Part shown: piece by piece, positions 34,839 to 45,809 of the stretch
Position numbering within the stretch: position 1 is the stretch's first letter
How the letters are laid out: every line of letters starts with the position of its first letter
Assembly (NCBI GenBank): GCA_016744435.1
Contig: JADGEJ010000011.1
Location: 1-64,000, forward strand
Direction of reading: 5' to 3'
Source of the DNA: Lentibacter sp.
GTDB taxonomy: Bacteria > Pseudomonadota > Alphaproteobacteria > Rhodobacterales > Rhodobacteraceae
Length of the DNA stretch: 64,000 nucleotides
Notes under the pieces: model-generated
The model's database searches: none
The model's input: the letters and a program-made list of their open reading frames with translations, nothing else
What the model was told of the DNA's origin: nothing
Position numbers and translations under genes: made by a program

Positions 34839-35419
34839 TCGAGCGGATTTTTACCACGCTGTTTGGCGGCGGACGCAACCTTGTAAAGGACACCGCCGAG
34901 GTTTTCCGCGAAAACGCCGAAGCGGGCGCGGTGCGGGAAGCCGGCATGCGCACAGATGCGCTTGCCCAGTTTGGCAACGAGTTCCTAAACCCGCGGCGAG
35001 GCTGGTTTGACAGCTTTATGGATGGCGTCAACAGGCTGCCACGCCCGCTGATGGCGCTTGGAACGCTTGCGCTTTTCGTCTCGGCGATGAGCAATCCGAC
35101 GTGGTTCGCGGCCCGCATGCAGGGGATAGCCCTCGTGCCTGAGCCTTTGTGGTGGATACTGGGCGCGATTATCTCGTTCTATTTCGGTGCGCGCCATCAG
35201 GTGAAGGGCCAGGAATTTCAGCGTCAGATATCCCAGAACCTTGCGCAGCTTCCTGTCGTTGCTCGCAATTTGGTGACTATTTCGGAACTTGAGCAGGGCG
35301 CGTATACGCCCGGTAAAGCCGATGCTGCGAGCGATGCCTCGCTTACATTGGACAGCACAGTTCGCGACGAAAACCTTGCCCTGAACGACTGGCGCACGGG
35401 CGCCAGCGCGGGCCGTTAG
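34829..35419 (+). CDS. 3-TM holin of gene-transfer-agent release type
   Basis: A 196-residue protein with an amphipathic N-terminal part (MGVIERIFTTLFGGGRNLVK), hydrophobic segments near residues 70-85 and 100-130 (LWWILGAIISFYFGARHQVK) and a charged C-terminal tail. The sequence matches my memory of the GTA 3-TM holin family. It begins inside the endolysin gene after AAAGGA, so the two are translated together. It would form lesions that let the lysin reach peptidoglycan. No phage structural genes are present in the window. Confidence 0.82.
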   Translation: MGVIERIFTTLFGGGRNLVKDTAEVFRENAEAGAVREAGMRTDALAQFGNEFLNPRRGWFDSFMDGVNRLPRPLMALGTLALFVSAMSNPTWFAARMQGIALVPEPLWWILGAIISFYFGARHQVKGQEFQRQISQNLAQLPVVARNLVTISELEQGAYTPGKADAASDASLTLDSTVRDENLALNDWRTGASAGR

Positions 35420-35491
35420 ACGCGACAATGTGAACAGCCTTTTGTGCGCTTTTCCGTTGGCTATGCCAAAGCTACGGGGTAGACAAACCCC

Positions 35492-37465
35492 ATGATAGCA
35501 GAACTCGGACATTTCGCCCTTATTTTAGGTTTTATCGTATCGCTGTTGCAAGTGGTTGTGCCACTTGTTGGCGCGGCCAAGCGTTGGCCCGGTTGGATGC
35601 GGTTTTCAGAACCCGGTGCAAACGTATTGTTCCTGCTCACGGGCTTTTCTTTCGCGGCGTTGACCTACTCTTTTGTTGTGTCTGACTTCTCGGTCAAACT
35701 TGTTTGGATGAACAGCCATACAGCCAAGCCGATGCTCTACAAAATCAGCGGCGTTTGGGGCAACCACGAAGGCTCGATGTTGCTTTGGGTGCTTATTCTA
35801 ACACTCTTCGGAGCAATGGCAGCTTGGTTTGGTGACGGGCTGCCACCAACCTTGAAAGCGCGGATTTTGGCGGTGCAAGCTTCGATCACCGCGGCGTTCA
35901 TGGCCTTCGTTTTGTTCACATCCAACCCCTTCTTGCGGATGGACCCTGCGGCGATGAACGGGCAAGACTTGAACCCGCTGCTGCAAGATCCGGGCCTCGC
36001 ATTTCACCCTCCGTTTCTCTACCTTGGCTATGTAGGCCTCTCGATGGCCTTCAGTTTCGCGGTTGCTGCGCTCATTGAAGGGCGTGTTGATGCGGCTTGG
36101 GGCCGCTGGGTGCGGCCATGGACGCTTGCTGCCTGGATATTCCTCACAATCGGCATTGGCCTTGGCTCTTGGTGGGCCTATTACGAGCTGGGCTGGGGCG
36201 GCTTCTGGTTTTGGGATCCGGTCGAGAACGCAAGTTTCATGCCTTGGCTTATAGCTGTTGCTTTGCTGCATTCTGCTGTCGTTGTGGAAAAACGCGAGAG
36301 CCTAAAGAGTTGGACGATCTTGTTGTCGATCATCGCCTTTGGGTTTTCCCTTATCGGCGCATTTATCACCCGCTCTGGCATCATCACATCAGTGCATGCT
36401 TTCGCGACTGACCCGGAGCGCGGCGTGTTTTTGCTGCTCATCCTTGCGGTTTTTGTTGGCGGTGCTTTGACGCTGTTCGCGTTTCGCGCGGGTGTTATGG
36501 AGGCCAAAGGTGTGTTCGGAGTTGTGAGCCGTGAGTCGGCTCTCGTGCTCAACAATCTCTTGCTGGCGGTCTCTGCTTTTATCGTCTTTGTGGGCACAAT
36601 CTGGCCGTTGGTTAGCGAGCTTTTGTTTGATCGCAAGCTGTCTGTTGGTGAGCCTTGGTTCAATGCATCCTTCACGCCCTTGATGGTTTTGCTCGGGCTT
36701 GTGCTACCTTTAGGGGCCATGTTGCCTTGGAAGCGTGGCAAGCTTGGCCGCGTGGCCAAGCGGTTGACAGGCGCCTTTGTTTTGGCGGTTTCGGTAGGTG
36801 CACTGGTTTGGGCCATCCAAGAAGAGCGCAGCGCCCTCGGCCCGATCGGGCTGATGCTTGCTGCTTGGCTTGTTGCTGGTTCTGCGACTGACTTGCTCAG
36901 CCGTGGCCGCAAAGGCGAGCGATTTGCGCGCCTTTTGCGCCTGCCACGGGCCGACTGGGGCAAAGCCGTTGCCCACGCGGGCCTCGGTGTCACGATTGCG
37001 GGCATCTCAGGCATGCTGGCTTGGCAACAAGAAGATATTCGCGTGATGAAATATGGCGACAGCCTTGAGCTGGCTGGGTACACGATCACGTTGAATGAGG
37101 TGAAACGAGTGCAAGGGCCAAACTATATCTCAACGATGGGCGATGTCACGCTGAGTAAGGGGGCGCGCGAGATCGCGACTCTCACCCCTGAAAAACGGGT
37201 CTATCCAGTGGCGGGCATGCCGACCACTGAAGCCGCGATCGACATTGGCTTCTGGCGCGATATCTATGTTGTCGTTGGCGATCCGCAAGATAACGGCGGT
37301 TGGGCGATGCGCAGCTACTTCAAGCCACTGGCGAACTGGATTTGGGGCGGGGCTATCTTGATGGCGCTCGGTGGAGCTTTGAGCCTGTCAGACCGACGTT
37401 ACCGCGTCGCCGCGGGTGCGCGGAAGGCGGCGATCGAGAAAGTGCCCGGGGTGCCCGCAGAATGA
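35492..37465 (+). CDS. ccmF: cytochrome c-type biogenesis protein CcmF
   Basis: A 657-residue polytopic protein of the heme-handling superfamily. The WWD domain reads WGGFWFWDPVENASFMPW near residues 235-252, with conserved histidines in NHEGSMLLW and in later periplasmic loops. It is the ligase that joins heme from CcmE to apocytochrome c in the periplasm together with CcmH. It overlaps ccmH by 4 nt. Confidence 0.95.
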   Translation: MIAELGHFALILGFIVSLLQVVVPLVGAAKRWPGWMRFSEPGANVLFLLTGFSFAALTYSFVVSDFSVKLVWMNSHTAKPMLYKISGVWGNHEGSMLLWVLILTLFGAMAAWFGDGLPPTLKARILAVQASITAAFMAFVLFTSNPFLRMDPAAMNGQDLNPLLQDPGLAFHPPFLYLGYVGLSMAFSFAVAALIEGRVDAAWGRWVRPWTLAAWIFLTIGIGLGSWWAYYELGWGGFWFWDPVENASFMPWLIAVALLHSAVVVEKRESLKSWTILLSIIAFGFSLIGAFITRSGIITSVHAFATDPERGVFLLLILAVFVGGALTLFAFRAGVMEAKGVFGVVSRESALVLNNLLLAVSAFIVFVGTIWPLVSELLFDRKLSVGEPWFNASFTPLMVLLGLVLPLGAMLPWKRGKLGRVAKRLTGAFVLAVSVGALVWAIQEERSALGPIGLMLAAWLVAGSATDLLSRGRKGERFARLLRLPRADWGKAVAHAGLGVTIAGISGMLAWQQEDIRVMKYGDSLELAGYTITLNEVKRVQGPNYISTMGDVTLSKGAREIATLTPEKRVYPVAGMPTTEAAIDIGFWRDIYVVVGDPQDNGGWAMRSYFKPLANWIWGGAILMALGGALSLSDRRYRVAAGARKAAIEKVPGVPAE

Positions 37466-37914
37466 GGTGGCTTTGTCTAACGCTCATGCTTTGGGCCGCA
37501 CCTGCCTTGGCGGTGCAGCCTGACGAAATCCTGAGTGATCCTGCGCTGGAAGAGCGCGCTCGTGCGATATCAAAAAACCTGCGTTGCCTTGTTTGCCGTA
37601 ATGAAAACATTGACGACAGCAACGCCGAGCTAGCACGGGATTTGCGCCTGCTTGTCCGCGAACGGCTTGTGCAAGGCGACAGTGACGTTGAGACTGTCGA
37701 TTTTATCGTTGCGCGCTATGGTGAGTATGTTTTGCTCACTCCGAAGGCCGCAGGCAGCAACCTTATTTTATACTATGCTGGCCCTGCGATGTTCCTGTTC
37801 GCCTTGCTCGCGGGCGGCCTCTATTTGCGCACACGTTCACAAACCAAACCTGAGGGCAGCGATGCGCTCTCAGAAGAAGAAAAAGTGCGCCTGAAAGAAA
37901 TCATGCGAGAGTGA
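37462..37914 (+). CDS. ccmH: cytochrome c-type biogenesis protein CcmH/CcmL
   Basis: A 150-residue protein with a signal peptide (ending near ALAVQP), the redox motif C42-L-V-C45 in LRCLVCRNENIDDS, and a C-terminal membrane anchor near residues 105-125. It reduces the apocytochrome CXXCH disulfide. The ATG at 37462 overlaps the ccmF stop (ATGA). The CcmI-type extension found in E. coli CcmH is absent. Confidence 0.93.
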   Translation: MRWLCLTLMLWAAPALAVQPDEILSDPALEERARAISKNLRCLVCRNENIDDSNAELARDLRLLVRERLVQGDSDVETVDFIVARYGEYVLLTPKAAGSNLILYYAGPAMFLFALLAGGLYLRTRSQTKPEGSDALSEEEKVRLKEIMRE

Positions 37915-37981
37915 CGCTTGGTTTCTCTTTTATTCGCAGGCGAAACAGGCTTCTTTGAATGAACATAGCGCGAGGGATAAA

Positions 37982-38764
37982 ATGGTTTACCAGTCAATAA
38001 CGTTTGAGATGAACGAAGCGGGTTACGCTGTGATCATCATGAACCGCCCCGAAAAAATGAATGCAATGACGGCGCAAATGCGCGCAGAAATTCCGGAAGC
38101 ATTTCGCGAAGCCGTCAGTGAAGGCGCACGCGCGGTTGTTTTAACGGGCTCGGGCGCGGCTTTCTGCTCAGGCCAAGATCTGGGTGATGGTGCAAATGCT
38201 GCGAGCATTGATCTCGAACGGGTTTTGCGCGACGAGTATAACCCGATGATCCAGACCATCGTTGAGTGCCCTTTGCCGACGATCTCGGCAGTGAACGGCG
38301 CGGCTGCCGGCGCTGGAGCAAACCTTGCGCTTGCCGCTGATGTGGTGATTGCTGCCAAAAGCGCATACTTCATGCAGGCCTTCACGCGCATTGGCCTTAT
38401 TCCCGATGCCGGCGGCACTTACTGGATGCCACGGCTTGTGGGCTCGGCCAAAGCGATGGGAGCCTCGCTGTTTGCAGACAAGGTGACGGCCGAGCAAGCT
38501 GATGCTTGGGGGCTGATCTGGGAACATGTTGAAGACGAGTCATTTGAAGCGCATTGGCGTGCAAGAGCGACACATCTGGCGCAAGGCCCAACGGAGGCCT
38601 ACCGACGCACTGCAAAGGCTTTGCGGGCAAGCTTTGACAACACCTTGACCGAGCAGTTGACGCTAGAAGCCCGTGAGCAAGGCCGTGCAGGCAAAAGCCG
38701 CGACTTCAAAGAAGGGGTTATAGCCTTTCTTGAGAAGCGTAAGCCGCATTTCGAAGGGCGCTAG
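37982..38764 (+). CDS. enoyl-CoA hydratase/isomerase family protein (PaaG-like)
   Basis: A 260-residue crotonase. Oxyanion-hole segments are GSGAAFCSGQDLGDG (residues 58-72) and NGAAAGAGANLALAADVVIA (about 105-125). The Asp in LIPDAGGTYWMPRLVG is the position used by PaaG-type isomerases rather than the two-Glu hydratases, so a phenylacetate-pathway 1,2-epoxyphenylacetyl-CoA isomerase role is likely. GAGGGA 5 nt upstream sets the ATG; a TTG nine codons earlier is less likely. No other paa genes are present here. Confidence 0.85.
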   Translation: MVYQSITFEMNEAGYAVIIMNRPEKMNAMTAQMRAEIPEAFREAVSEGARAVVLTGSGAAFCSGQDLGDGANAASIDLERVLRDEYNPMIQTIVECPLPTISAVNGAAAGAGANLALAADVVIAAKSAYFMQAFTRIGLIPDAGGTYWMPRLVGSAKAMGASLFADKVTAEQADAWGLIWEHVEDESFEAHWRARATHLAQGPTEAYRRTAKALRASFDNTLTEQLTLEAREQGRAGKSRDFKEGVIAFLEKRKPHFEGR

Positions 38765-38880
38765 GCTTTCATCCTGGAATGCCCGGCGAAGACTTTGCAC
38801 GTGAGCATCACGATCGGCATTGTGGACGCAATCTGTGAGGCACGCCTTTCTGGCTTATCCGAGTGCATACCTTACCCATA

Positions 38881-38907
38881 AAAAGGCCCGCCATAAGCGG
38901 GCCTTTT
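38881..38907. terminator. bidirectional intrinsic terminator
   Basis: AAAAGGCCCGC-CATAA-GCGGGCCTTTT is a perfect 11-bp stem with A and T tracts on either side. It sits between the convergent enoyl-CoA hydratase and gltA genes and can stop both. Confidence 0.92.
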
Positions 38908-38925
38908 CGGTACAATCTACGAAAT

Positions 38926-40221
38926 TCAGCGGTTCTCAACATCCACATATTCGCGCTCGGTTTCGCCGAGGTAAAGCTGGCGAGGTCGGCCAATCTTTTG
39001 CTGTGGATCTTCAAATTGTTCTTTCCACTGCGAGATCCAACCAACTGTGCGTGACACAGCGAAGATTGGCGTGAACATAGAGGTTGGCAGACCCATCGCT
39101 TCAAGAATGATGCCTGAGTAGAAGTCAACATTCGGGAACAGTTTCTTGTCTGCGAAGTAAGGATCGGCGAGGGCCGCCGCTTCCAGCTCTTTCGCGACTT
39201 GCAAGATTGGGTTGTTTTCAACGCCGAGCAAGTCAAGCACCTCGTCGGCAGATTGCTTCATAACAGTCGCGCGCGGATCGAAGTTCTTGTAGACGCGGTG
39301 GCCGAAGCCCATCAGACGGAAGGGGTCTTCCTTGTCTTTCGCGCGGGCAATAAACTCTGGGATGCGATCAGGTGTGCCGATTTCTTTGAGCATTTCGAGG
39401 CAAGCCTGGTTTGCGCCGCCGTGCGACGGGCCCCAAAGGCAAGCTATGCCAGCTGCGATACAAGCAAACGGGTTGGCGCCCGAGGATGAGGCCAAGCGCA
39501 CTGTCGAGGTTGATGCGTTTTGCTCGTGATCAGCATGCAGCGTAAAGATACGGTCCATCGCGCGTGCGAGGATCGGATCAACCACATATTCTTCTGCCGG
39601 AACGGAGAAGCACATGTGCAGGAAGTTTGACGCATAGTCGAGATCATTGCGCGGATAGACGAACGGTTGTCCGATGGAATATTTGTAGGCCATTGCAGCA
39701 ATCGTTGGCATCTTTGCAATCATGCGGTGCGAGGCGATTTCGCGCTGGCGCGGATCAGCAATGTCAGAGCTGTCTTGGTAGAAGGCTGACATTGCGCCGA
39801 CAACACCAACCATCGTGGCCATCGGGTGCGCATCGCGGCGGAAGCCACGGAAGAAATTGTGCATTTGTTCATGAATCATCGTGTGGCGCGTGATCGTGCC
39901 TTCGAAATTCTCAAGTTCAGCAGCCGTTGGCAGCGTGCCATAAAGCAGCAGGTAGCAAACTTCGAGATAGTGCGATTTGCCAGCAAGTTCATCAATCGTG
40001 TAGCCGCGGTGCAAAAGCTCGCCTTTGTCGCCGTCAATGTAAGTGATCGTGCTGTCGCAACTGGCAGTTGAAGTAAAGCCCGGATCGTAGGTAAAAACGC
40101 CTGCTTGCGCATAGAGTTTGCGTATGTCGATAACGTCAGGCCCAAGTGTTGGTGAGTGAACCGGCAACTCGTAAGTTTGGCCATCAATCGTCAACGTTGC
40201 TGTTTTCGTAGATTCTGTCAT
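38926..40221 (-). CDS. gltA: citrate synthase
   Basis: A 431-residue type II (hexameric) citrate synthase. Catalytic blocks are [36 protein letters not shown] and [15 protein letters not shown], holding the two His and, further on, the Asp in SAVDFYSG-like VDFYSGIIL. It condenses oxaloacetate and acetyl-CoA. AGGAAGAGAAAAA precedes the ATG. It lies 82 nt downstream of gltX on the same strand but is probably transcribed on its own. Confidence 0.96.
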   Translation of the reverse strand: MTESTKTATLTIDGQTYELPVHSPTLGPDVIDIRKLYAQAGVFTYDPGFTSTASCDSTITYIDGDKGELLHRGYTIDELAGKSHYLEVCYLLLYGTLPTAAELENFEGTITRHTMIHEQMHNFFRGFRRDAHPMATMVGVVGAMSAFYQDSSDIADPRQREIASHRMIAKMPTIAAMAYKYSIGQPFVYPRNDLDYASNFLHMCFSVPAEEYVVDPILARAMDRIFTLHADHEQNASTSTVRLASSSGANPFACIAAGIACLWGPSHGGANQACLEMLKEIGTPDRIPEFIARAKDKEDPFRLMGFGHRVYKNFDPRATVMKQSADEVLDLLGVENNPILQVAKELEAAALADPYFADKKLFPNVDFYSGIILEAMGLPTSMFTPIFAVSRTVGWISQWKEQFEDPQQKIGRPRQLYLGETEREYVDVENR

Positions 40222-40303
40222 TTTTTCTCTTCCTCCAAGGGCCTTAGGCGCGGATCGCCTGGCGCAGTCCTAGTTTATCAGCCTTGAGAGAAGGTTAACG
40301 CCC

Positions 40304-41704
40304 TCAAGCCGCTGCGTCTTCAATACGGGCTATGCTTTCATCCCGACCGATAACCAGCATCATGTCAAAAACACTGGGTGTTGCTGCGCGCCCGGCAAGG
40401 GCTGCACGTAACGGCGCTGCAAGTTTTCCAAACTTGGTGCCCTGTTCCTCGGCAAAGGTGTTCAGGCACTGCTCAAGCTCGGTTCGTTCCCAGCTAACAT
40501 TTCGCAGGTGCGGCGTCAATTCTTTCAGTATGCCACGGGATACCGCGTCAAGAGATTTTGCCGCTTTCTCATCACATACGATAGGCCTTGAGGACATGAT
40601 AAAGTGAGCTTTTTCAATAAGTTCACCGTATGTTTTGGCGCGCTCTTTCAGGTGCGGCATCGCGTCTGTAAAAAGTGATTTTTTTATATCGTCGAGGGTT
40701 GCTTGGCCTGCTGCGGCCAGAAACTCCTGCAACTCATGCAGCAGCGCAGCATCTTCGGTTGCGGCAATCTGTTGACCACAAATGTTGCCGAGCTTCTTAA
40801 AATCAAACCGTGAAGGAGAGCGCCCGATGCCGCCAAGATCAAACCATTCCTGTGCTTGCGCGTCAGTGAAGAATTCGTCGTCGCCATGGCTCCAGCCAAG
40901 GCGGGCAAGATAGTTGCGCATACCAGAGGCAGGGTACCCCATGAGCTGGTATTCCTCTACGCCAGTTGCGCCATGGCGTTTTGATAGTTTTTTGCCATCA
41001 GGGCCGAAGATCAGCGGAATGTGCGCATAAACGGGCAGGGGCCAGCCCATTGCTTGGTAGATCAGCATCTGGCGGGCTGCATTGTTGAGGTGATCATCGC
41101 CGCGAATGACGTGAGTGATGCCCATATCGTAGTCATCAACAACCACCGCCAGCATGTAGACAGGCGTGCCGTCCGAGCGCAGCAGGATCATGTCATCAAG
41201 TGTTTCGTTCTTGATGGTCACGTCGCCCTGCACTTGATCGCGAATTACAGTGGTGCCTTCGCGAGGCGCTTTGATGCGGACAACATAGGGCGCATCGGGG
41301 AAGGTGCTCTCATCGGCATCGCGCCATGGCGAGTGGTAAAGCGTGCTCTTACCTTCGGCACGCGCCTGTTCGCGGAACGCGGCGATCTCGTCTTGGCTGG
41401 CGAAACACCTGTAGGCTTTGCCTTCGGACAAGAGTTTATGCGCCACCTCAGCGTGCCTGTCAGCGCGCTCAAACTGACTTACAGCTTCGCCGTCAATATC
41501 AAGCCCAAGCCACTCCATGCCACGCAGGATGGCGGCCGTTGCCTCAGGGGTTGAGCGCTCGCGGTCGGTGTCTTCGATCCGCAATAAGAACTTGCCACCA
41601 CGTCCGCGTGCATAAAGCCAGTTGAACAACGCAGTCCGCGCTGTGCCAATGTGCATATATCCGGTCGGGGAGGGTGCGATACGGGTGACAACGGGCGTGT
41701 TCAT
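40304..41704 (-). CDS. gltX: glutamyl-tRNA synthetase
   Basis: A 466-residue class I synthetase: HIGH motif as H18-IGT in [16 protein letters not shown], and KMSKS motif as [12 protein letters not shown] near residue 240. The C-terminal anticodon-binding part ends EDAAA. Alphaproteobacteria often carry two gltX copies, of which one can charge tRNA-Gln as well; I cannot tell which this is. It is divergent from comEC across 79 nt. Confidence 0.95.
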   Translation of the reverse strand: MNTPVVTRIAPSPTGYMHIGTARTALFNWLYARGRGGKFLLRIEDTDRERSTPEATAAILRGMEWLGLDIDGEAVSQFERADRHAEVAHKLLSEGKAYRCFASQDEIAAFREQARAEGKSTLYHSPWRDADESTFPDAPYVVRIKAPREGTTVIRDQVQGDVTIKNETLDDMILLRSDGTPVYMLAVVVDDYDMGITHVIRGDDHLNNAARQMLIYQAMGWPLPVYAHIPLIFGPDGKKLSKRHGATGVEEYQLMGYPASGMRNYLARLGWSHGDDEFFTDAQAQEWFDLGGIGRSPSRFDFKKLGNICGQQIAATEDAALLHELQEFLAAAGQATLDDIKKSLFTDAMPHLKERAKTYGELIEKAHFIMSSRPIVCDEKAAKSLDAVSRGILKELTPHLRNVSWERTELEQCLNTFAEEQGTKFGKLAAPLRAALAGRAATPSVFDMMLVIGRDESIARIEDAAA

Positions 41705-41783
41705 GAGCGTGTTAACCTTTCAGTAACCAAGGATTGGCTAGGATTTGGCTCTGTCTAACTTTCTCATGCGTTAAGGACAAGGC

Positions 41784-43811
41784 ATGCTGCTGGCTCGAGC
41801 AACTGAGACGATATTGCTCGGCCAGCGAGGGCATCTTTTCCCTTGGGCACCGGTTTGCTTTGCTACGGGCATTGGAACTTACTTCTCACTGAAGTTTGAA
41901 CCCGCGCTTTGGGTGTTCGTCGCGATCTTGGGAGTGTGCCTAGCCTGCCTTTTGGTGCTGCTGCGTTGGCGCTCAGTCTTCGCGCCTATTTTGTGGCTGG
42001 TTTTGCTCACCTTGGCTGGGTTTGGCACGGCGGGGATGCGGGCCAACATCCTTGATGCGCCTGTGTTGAGTTTTCGCTACTACGGCGCTGTGCAAGGGCG
42101 GATCGTGAAGGTTGACCGCGGCTCTTCGGGCGCCATGCGGCTGATGCTTGACCAAGTTGTGCTGGAAAGGACAGAGCCTGCACGCATGCCCAGAAAGGTG
42201 CGTGTTTCACTGCGCGAGTACTCCGAAGAATCCTGGGTGCGCCCGGGGAGCACGGTGATGCTGACGGCGCTGCTATCTCCCCCCTCAGGCCCAGCAGAAC
42301 CAGGCGGGTTTGATTTTCGTCGCCATGCTTGGTTCCTTGAGCTTGGAGCTGTTGGCTCTGCTCGCTCACCGCTCATGCTTGTCGAGCCGGAAGGTTGGAA
42401 CAAGCCAATCCTGCAAATCAGACTGAGCTTTGCGAAGTTTGTTCGCACCCAAATTGAGGGAGAGCGTGGCGCGTTTGCAGCCGCGATCCTGACCGGGGAC
42501 CGCTCTGGTATGTCGCAAGAGACGATCCTGTCTTTGAGGCGCACAAATCTTGCACATTTACTGGCGATCTCCGGCCTGCACATGGGGTTGCTAACGGGGC
42601 TCGTGTTTGCGCTCTCTCGGTATGTGTTGCTGCTCTCGCCGCAGGCCCGCCAGCATGTACCGATCCGTAAAGTCGCTGCGGGAGTCGCGCTTGTGGCTTC
42701 GTTCTTCTATCTGCTTTTGTCAGGCGGGAACGTTGCGACCGAGCGCGCCTTTATTATGGCCACTGTAGCGCTTGGCGCTGTCCTTTTTGAACGCCGGGTG
42801 TTCAGCCTGCGCGCAGTTGCGGCTGCCGCACTTATCGTGCTGGCGCTCTGGCCAGAGGCCTTACTTGGCCCCGGGTTCCAGATGTCCTTTGCGGCGACGA
42901 CAGCTCTTGTGAGCGTTTTCGCATATTTGCGCGACAAGCAAATCGGGCTTGGCCCGCGATGGTTTAAACCAATTGCGACTGTGTTCATTTCATCCCTCGT
43001 GGCGGGGTTGGCAACCGCCCCCATCGCGGCGGCCCACTTCAACCAGTTTGCTCACTATGGGCTTGTCGCCAACTTGCTCGCAGTTCCCTTGATGGGTGTC
43101 TTGGTGATCCCTTCAGCCGTTCTGGCACTGTTGCTTTGGCCTCTTGGTCTGTCGGCAATCGGATTTTGGTTGATGGATGTCGGCATTCGTTGGATCTTGG
43201 GCGTCGCGGCTTACGTCGCATCGCTTGAAGGCGCGCGCGGTACGGTGGTTAGCCCTGATCCAGCTGTTCTTGTGATCCTGTCACTTGGTGCGCTGACCGT
43301 CTCGCTTTGGCGGGGGCAAGCGCGCATATTGGGGGTGGCGCCTGTTGTGCTTGCTTTTGGCCTCTGGTCCCAGACAGAGCGGCCCAATGTTCTGATCGAA
43401 GGTTCAGGACGACTTGTTGGAATATTGGAAGACACTGGCCGCGCTTTGAGCAAAGCCAAAGGCAGTGGTTTTGTGGCTACAAACTGGCTTGAAAATGATG
43501 GCGATGCGCGCAGTCAGGCCTTGGCCTCTGAGGGGTGGGCTGATGCTGCGCGAACTGAGCAGTTTCAAGTTCGACACCTCTGGCGCAAGCGGGATATGGA
43601 AAAGGTGTCCTGTGTTTCAGGCGAACTGCTGGTCATCGCTGGTAAGCCAGATGTGCAGTTGCCTTGCCGTGTCTACAACTCAGAAAGCCTCGCGAAGACA
43701 GGATCAATTGCGCTCTACTTTCAGGACGGAAAGATCACGGAGAAAACGGCCCGCGATGTCACGGGCCGCCGCTTGTGGAGCAGTCAATTCAAGGCCAAAG
43801 AAACTCAGTAA
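41784..43811 (+). CDS. comEC: ComEC/Rec2 family DNA uptake channel
   Basis: A 675-residue inner-membrane protein. The N-terminal OB/DUF4131 part (about 90-190) is followed by the competence domain ([20 protein letters not shown] near 255-275) with several membrane segments. The C-terminal metallo-beta-lactamase domain common in ComEC is not recognisable; only about 130 residues follow the last membrane segments. ComEC imports single-stranded DNA during transformation and is also needed by GTA recipients. Its 3' end overlaps the convergent lexA by 7 nt. Confidence 0.9.
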   Translation: MLLARATETILLGQRGHLFPWAPVCFATGIGTYFSLKFEPALWVFVAILGVCLACLLVLLRWRSVFAPILWLVLLTLAGFGTAGMRANILDAPVLSFRYYGAVQGRIVKVDRGSSGAMRLMLDQVVLERTEPARMPRKVRVSLREYSEESWVRPGSTVMLTALLSPPSGPAEPGGFDFRRHAWFLELGAVGSARSPLMLVEPEGWNKPILQIRLSFAKFVRTQIEGERGAFAAAILTGDRSGMSQETILSLRRTNLAHLLAISGLHMGLLTGLVFALSRYVLLLSPQARQHVPIRKVAAGVALVASFFYLLLSGGNVATERAFIMATVALGAVLFERRVFSLRAVAAAALIVLALWPEALLGPGFQMSFAATTALVSVFAYLRDKQIGLGPRWFKPIATVFISSLVAGLATAPIAAAHFNQFAHYGLVANLLAVPLMGVLVIPSAVLALLLWPLGLSAIGFWLMDVGIRWILGVAAYVASLEGARGTVVSPDPAVLVILSLGALTVSLWRGQARILGVAPVVLAFGLWSQTERPNVLIEGSGRLVGILEDTGRALSKAKGSGFVATNWLENDGDARSQALASEGWADAARTEQFQVRHLWRKRDMEKVSCVSGELLVIAGKPDVQLPCRVYNSESLAKTGSIALYFQDGKITEKTARDVTGRRLWSSQFKAKETQ

Positions 43812-44500
43812 GTTCGGATCAAACCGACAAGACGACCCTGCACTTTGACTTGATCATCAGGGAACACGCGCGTCTCGTAAGCGGGGTTGGCCGCTTCCAG
43901 CGCAATAGCATTGCCGCGGCGGAAAAACCGTTTCAACGTGGCTTCCTGATCATCTACGAGAGCAACCACGATATCACCATTCTCGGCAGTTGAAGTTTCG
44001 CGGATAACCACAACATCGCCTGAATTAATGCCAGCTTCGATCATCGAATCCCCTTTTACTTCAAGGGCATAGTGCTCTCCACCAGCGCGCAACATTGCAT
44101 TGGGAACAGCGACGTTATGCGACACCTGGCTGATTGCCTCGATCGGAACACCCGCCGCGATGCGGCCCATAACGGGCAACTCAATGGCCGGAACCGCGGA
44201 AATATTTTGCGCTGCAGCAGGGCGTTCATCGGGCCTGTCGCCATCAATGACTTGCGGGGTGAAGCCAGAAGGCGCGCCGCCGAGGCTTTCAGGCAGTTTT
44301 ACAATTTCAAGCGCGCGAGCGCGGTGTGCAAGCCTGCGGATAAATCCGCGTTCTTCCAGAGCCGTAATCAGCCGGTGGATCCCTGACTTGGAGCGCAGAT
44401 TAAGCGCTTCTTTCATCTCGTCAAAACTGGGTGGAACCCCGTCGCGTTGAACGCGCTTATTGATAAATTCAAGCAGATCGAGCTGTTTTTTCGTAAGCAT
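43805..44500 (-). CDS. lexA: SOS repressor LexA
   Basis: A 231-residue LexA: winged-helix DNA-binding domain at residues 1-65 ([18 protein letters not shown]), self-cleavage site Ala-Gly in [12 protein letters not shown], catalytic Ser in [10 protein letters not shown] and Lys in DQEATLKRF. It represses DNA-repair genes and in Rhodobacter also affects GTA output. A GTTC-N7-GTTC box lies upstream. It follows moeA by 133 nt, and the trp-moa-moe-lexA order is conserved in related genomes. Confidence 0.96.
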   Translation of the reverse strand: MLTKKQLDLLEFINKRVQRDGVPPSFDEMKEALNLRSKSGIHRLITALEERGFIRRLAHRARALEIVKLPESLGGAPSGFTPQVIDGDRPDERPAAAQNISAVPAIELPVMGRIAAGVPIEAISQVSHNVAVPNAMLRAGGEHYALEVKGDSMIEAGINSGDVVVIRETSTAENGDIVVALVDDQEATLKRFFRRGNAIALEAANPAYETRVFPDDQVKVQGRLVGLIRTY

Positions 44501-44535
44501 CCACGCTGTCCTCTGTTGGTGTTGTTCTCACCAAT

Positions 44536-44550
44536 GTTCTATACATGTTC
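44536..44550. promoter_or_regulatory. LexA box (SOS operator)
   Basis: GTTC-TATACAT-GTTC is an exact match to the alphaproteobacterial direct-repeat SOS box GTTC-N7-GTTC, 36-50 nt before the lexA start. A further GTTC at 44524-44527 lies just beside it. It indicates autorepression. Confidence 0.85.
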
Positions 44551-44633
44551 ACTTTTTGTGTCAACTCTCGCTTAACATTTCCTAAACGCGTTGCGAAGAA
44601 GGCTACGACGTGGCGTTCTATCGGGAAGATTTA

Positions 44634-45809
44634 TTAGCCGAGAGGAATATAGAGAACGGCATCGCCGATTGCGCAGGCAGCGCCATTCGGTGGACGCACG
44701 AGGAGGGCGTTTGATTGGCTCAAAACACTCAAGAGGGAGCTGTCTTGCCGCTCTGCTGGTGTGATCATGCCGTCAAGAACCTGCGCGCGCATATAGTGTT
44801 CGCGCGGCCCGTTGGCTTTGAGCGGGGCAGACAGTGTTGCCTCACGTTGCGCTGCCGCTTCGCAAGGATAACCCAGCATCACACGGATCATCGGAAGCAA
44901 GAACACATGGCCACACACCATGGCTGACACGGGGTTCCCGGGCAGCCCGACCATGGCTGCATTGCCTAGCCGCCCAGCCATCAAAGGCTTTCCCGGGCGC
45001 ATAGCAACTTTGTAAAAACTTTGCTCCATACCGAGGGAAGCTGCGACGTCACCAACCAAATCATGATCACCGACTGAGGCGCCGCCTATTGTGACTGTCA
45101 AGTCAGCGCCTTGCGCGAGGTTGAACACGGTCTTAAGGCTGGCCGTGTTGTCGCGCGCAATCGGCAAAATGCGGGCCTCTGCGCCATTGGCCTCAAGCAA
45201 GGCTTTCAGGCCAAACGTGTTGGAGGCCACGATCTGGCCATCGGCTGGCGTTTCACCCGGCATGACAAGTTCGTCGCCTGTCGAAATAAGTGCCACAACG
45301 GGGCGGCGCGCCACGGGCACTTCCGCGATATTCATCGAGGCCAGCAAAGCAATGTCGCTCGGGCCGAGCACACGGGGCGCGCTCAGGATGTCACCCTTGG
45401 CAAAGTCTTGGCCCGCGGGGCGAATATTTGTTTTCCCATCTTGCTCTTGCAGCAAGGTGATCACCTCACCACGACGCTCGACATCTTCTTGAATGACGAT
45501 CATGTCAGCGCCCTCAGGAACTGGCGCACCAGTGAAAATGCGGACGCATTGTCCAGCCCCTAGAGCGCCTTTAAAGCCATGGCCTGCCGCCGCTTCACCG
45601 ATAACTTTGAACTGGGCATGCAAGTCGGTTTCGATTTGTTTAAGCGCGTAACCGTCCATAGAAGATGCATCAAACGGTGGCTGGGTGAGGCGCGCTTCTA
45701 CAGGCTGCGCTAGTGTCCGCCCCGCAGCTTGGGCAATTGGCACTGTCTCGGTCTCGCAGGGTTTTGCGAGCGCGAATAGCTGCTCGAGAGCTTCAGAAAC
45801 CGAGATCAT
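44634..45809 (-). CDS. moeA: molybdopterin molybdenumtransferase
   Basis: A 391-residue MoeA. Blocks include [13 protein letters not shown] near residue 45, [16 protein letters not shown]-like [16 protein letters not shown], and [14 protein letters not shown] with the conserved glycine loop. [10 protein letters not shown] follows. It inserts molybdate into adenylated molybdopterin. It overlaps moaC by 4 nt (ATGA), the end of the trpGDC-moaC-moeA chain. Confidence 0.94.
   Translation of the reverse strand: MISVSEALEQLFALAKPCETETVPIAQAAGRTLAQPVEARLTQPPFDASSMDGYALKQIETDLHAQFKVIGEAAAGHGFKGALGAGQCVRIFTGAPVPEGADMIVIQEDVERRGEVITLLQEQDGKTNIRPAGQDFAKGDILSAPRVLGPSDIALLASMNIAEVPVARRPVVALISTGDELVMPGETPADGQIVASNTFGLKALLEANGAEARILPIARDNTASLKTVFNLAQGADLTVTIGGASVGDHDLVGDVAASLGMEQSFYKVAMRPGKPLMAGRLGNAAMVGLPGNPVSAMVCGHVFLLPMIRVMLGYPCEAAAQREATLSAPLKANGPREHYMRAQVLDGMITPAERQDSSLLSVLSQSNALLVRPPNGAACAIGDAVLYIPLG

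Noticed and set aside
34172-35491. A prophage remnant around the lysin and holin
   Set aside because: There are no capsid, tail, integrase or repressor genes and no attachment-site duplication; the flanks are intact ccm genes. A GTA lysis cassette explains it better.
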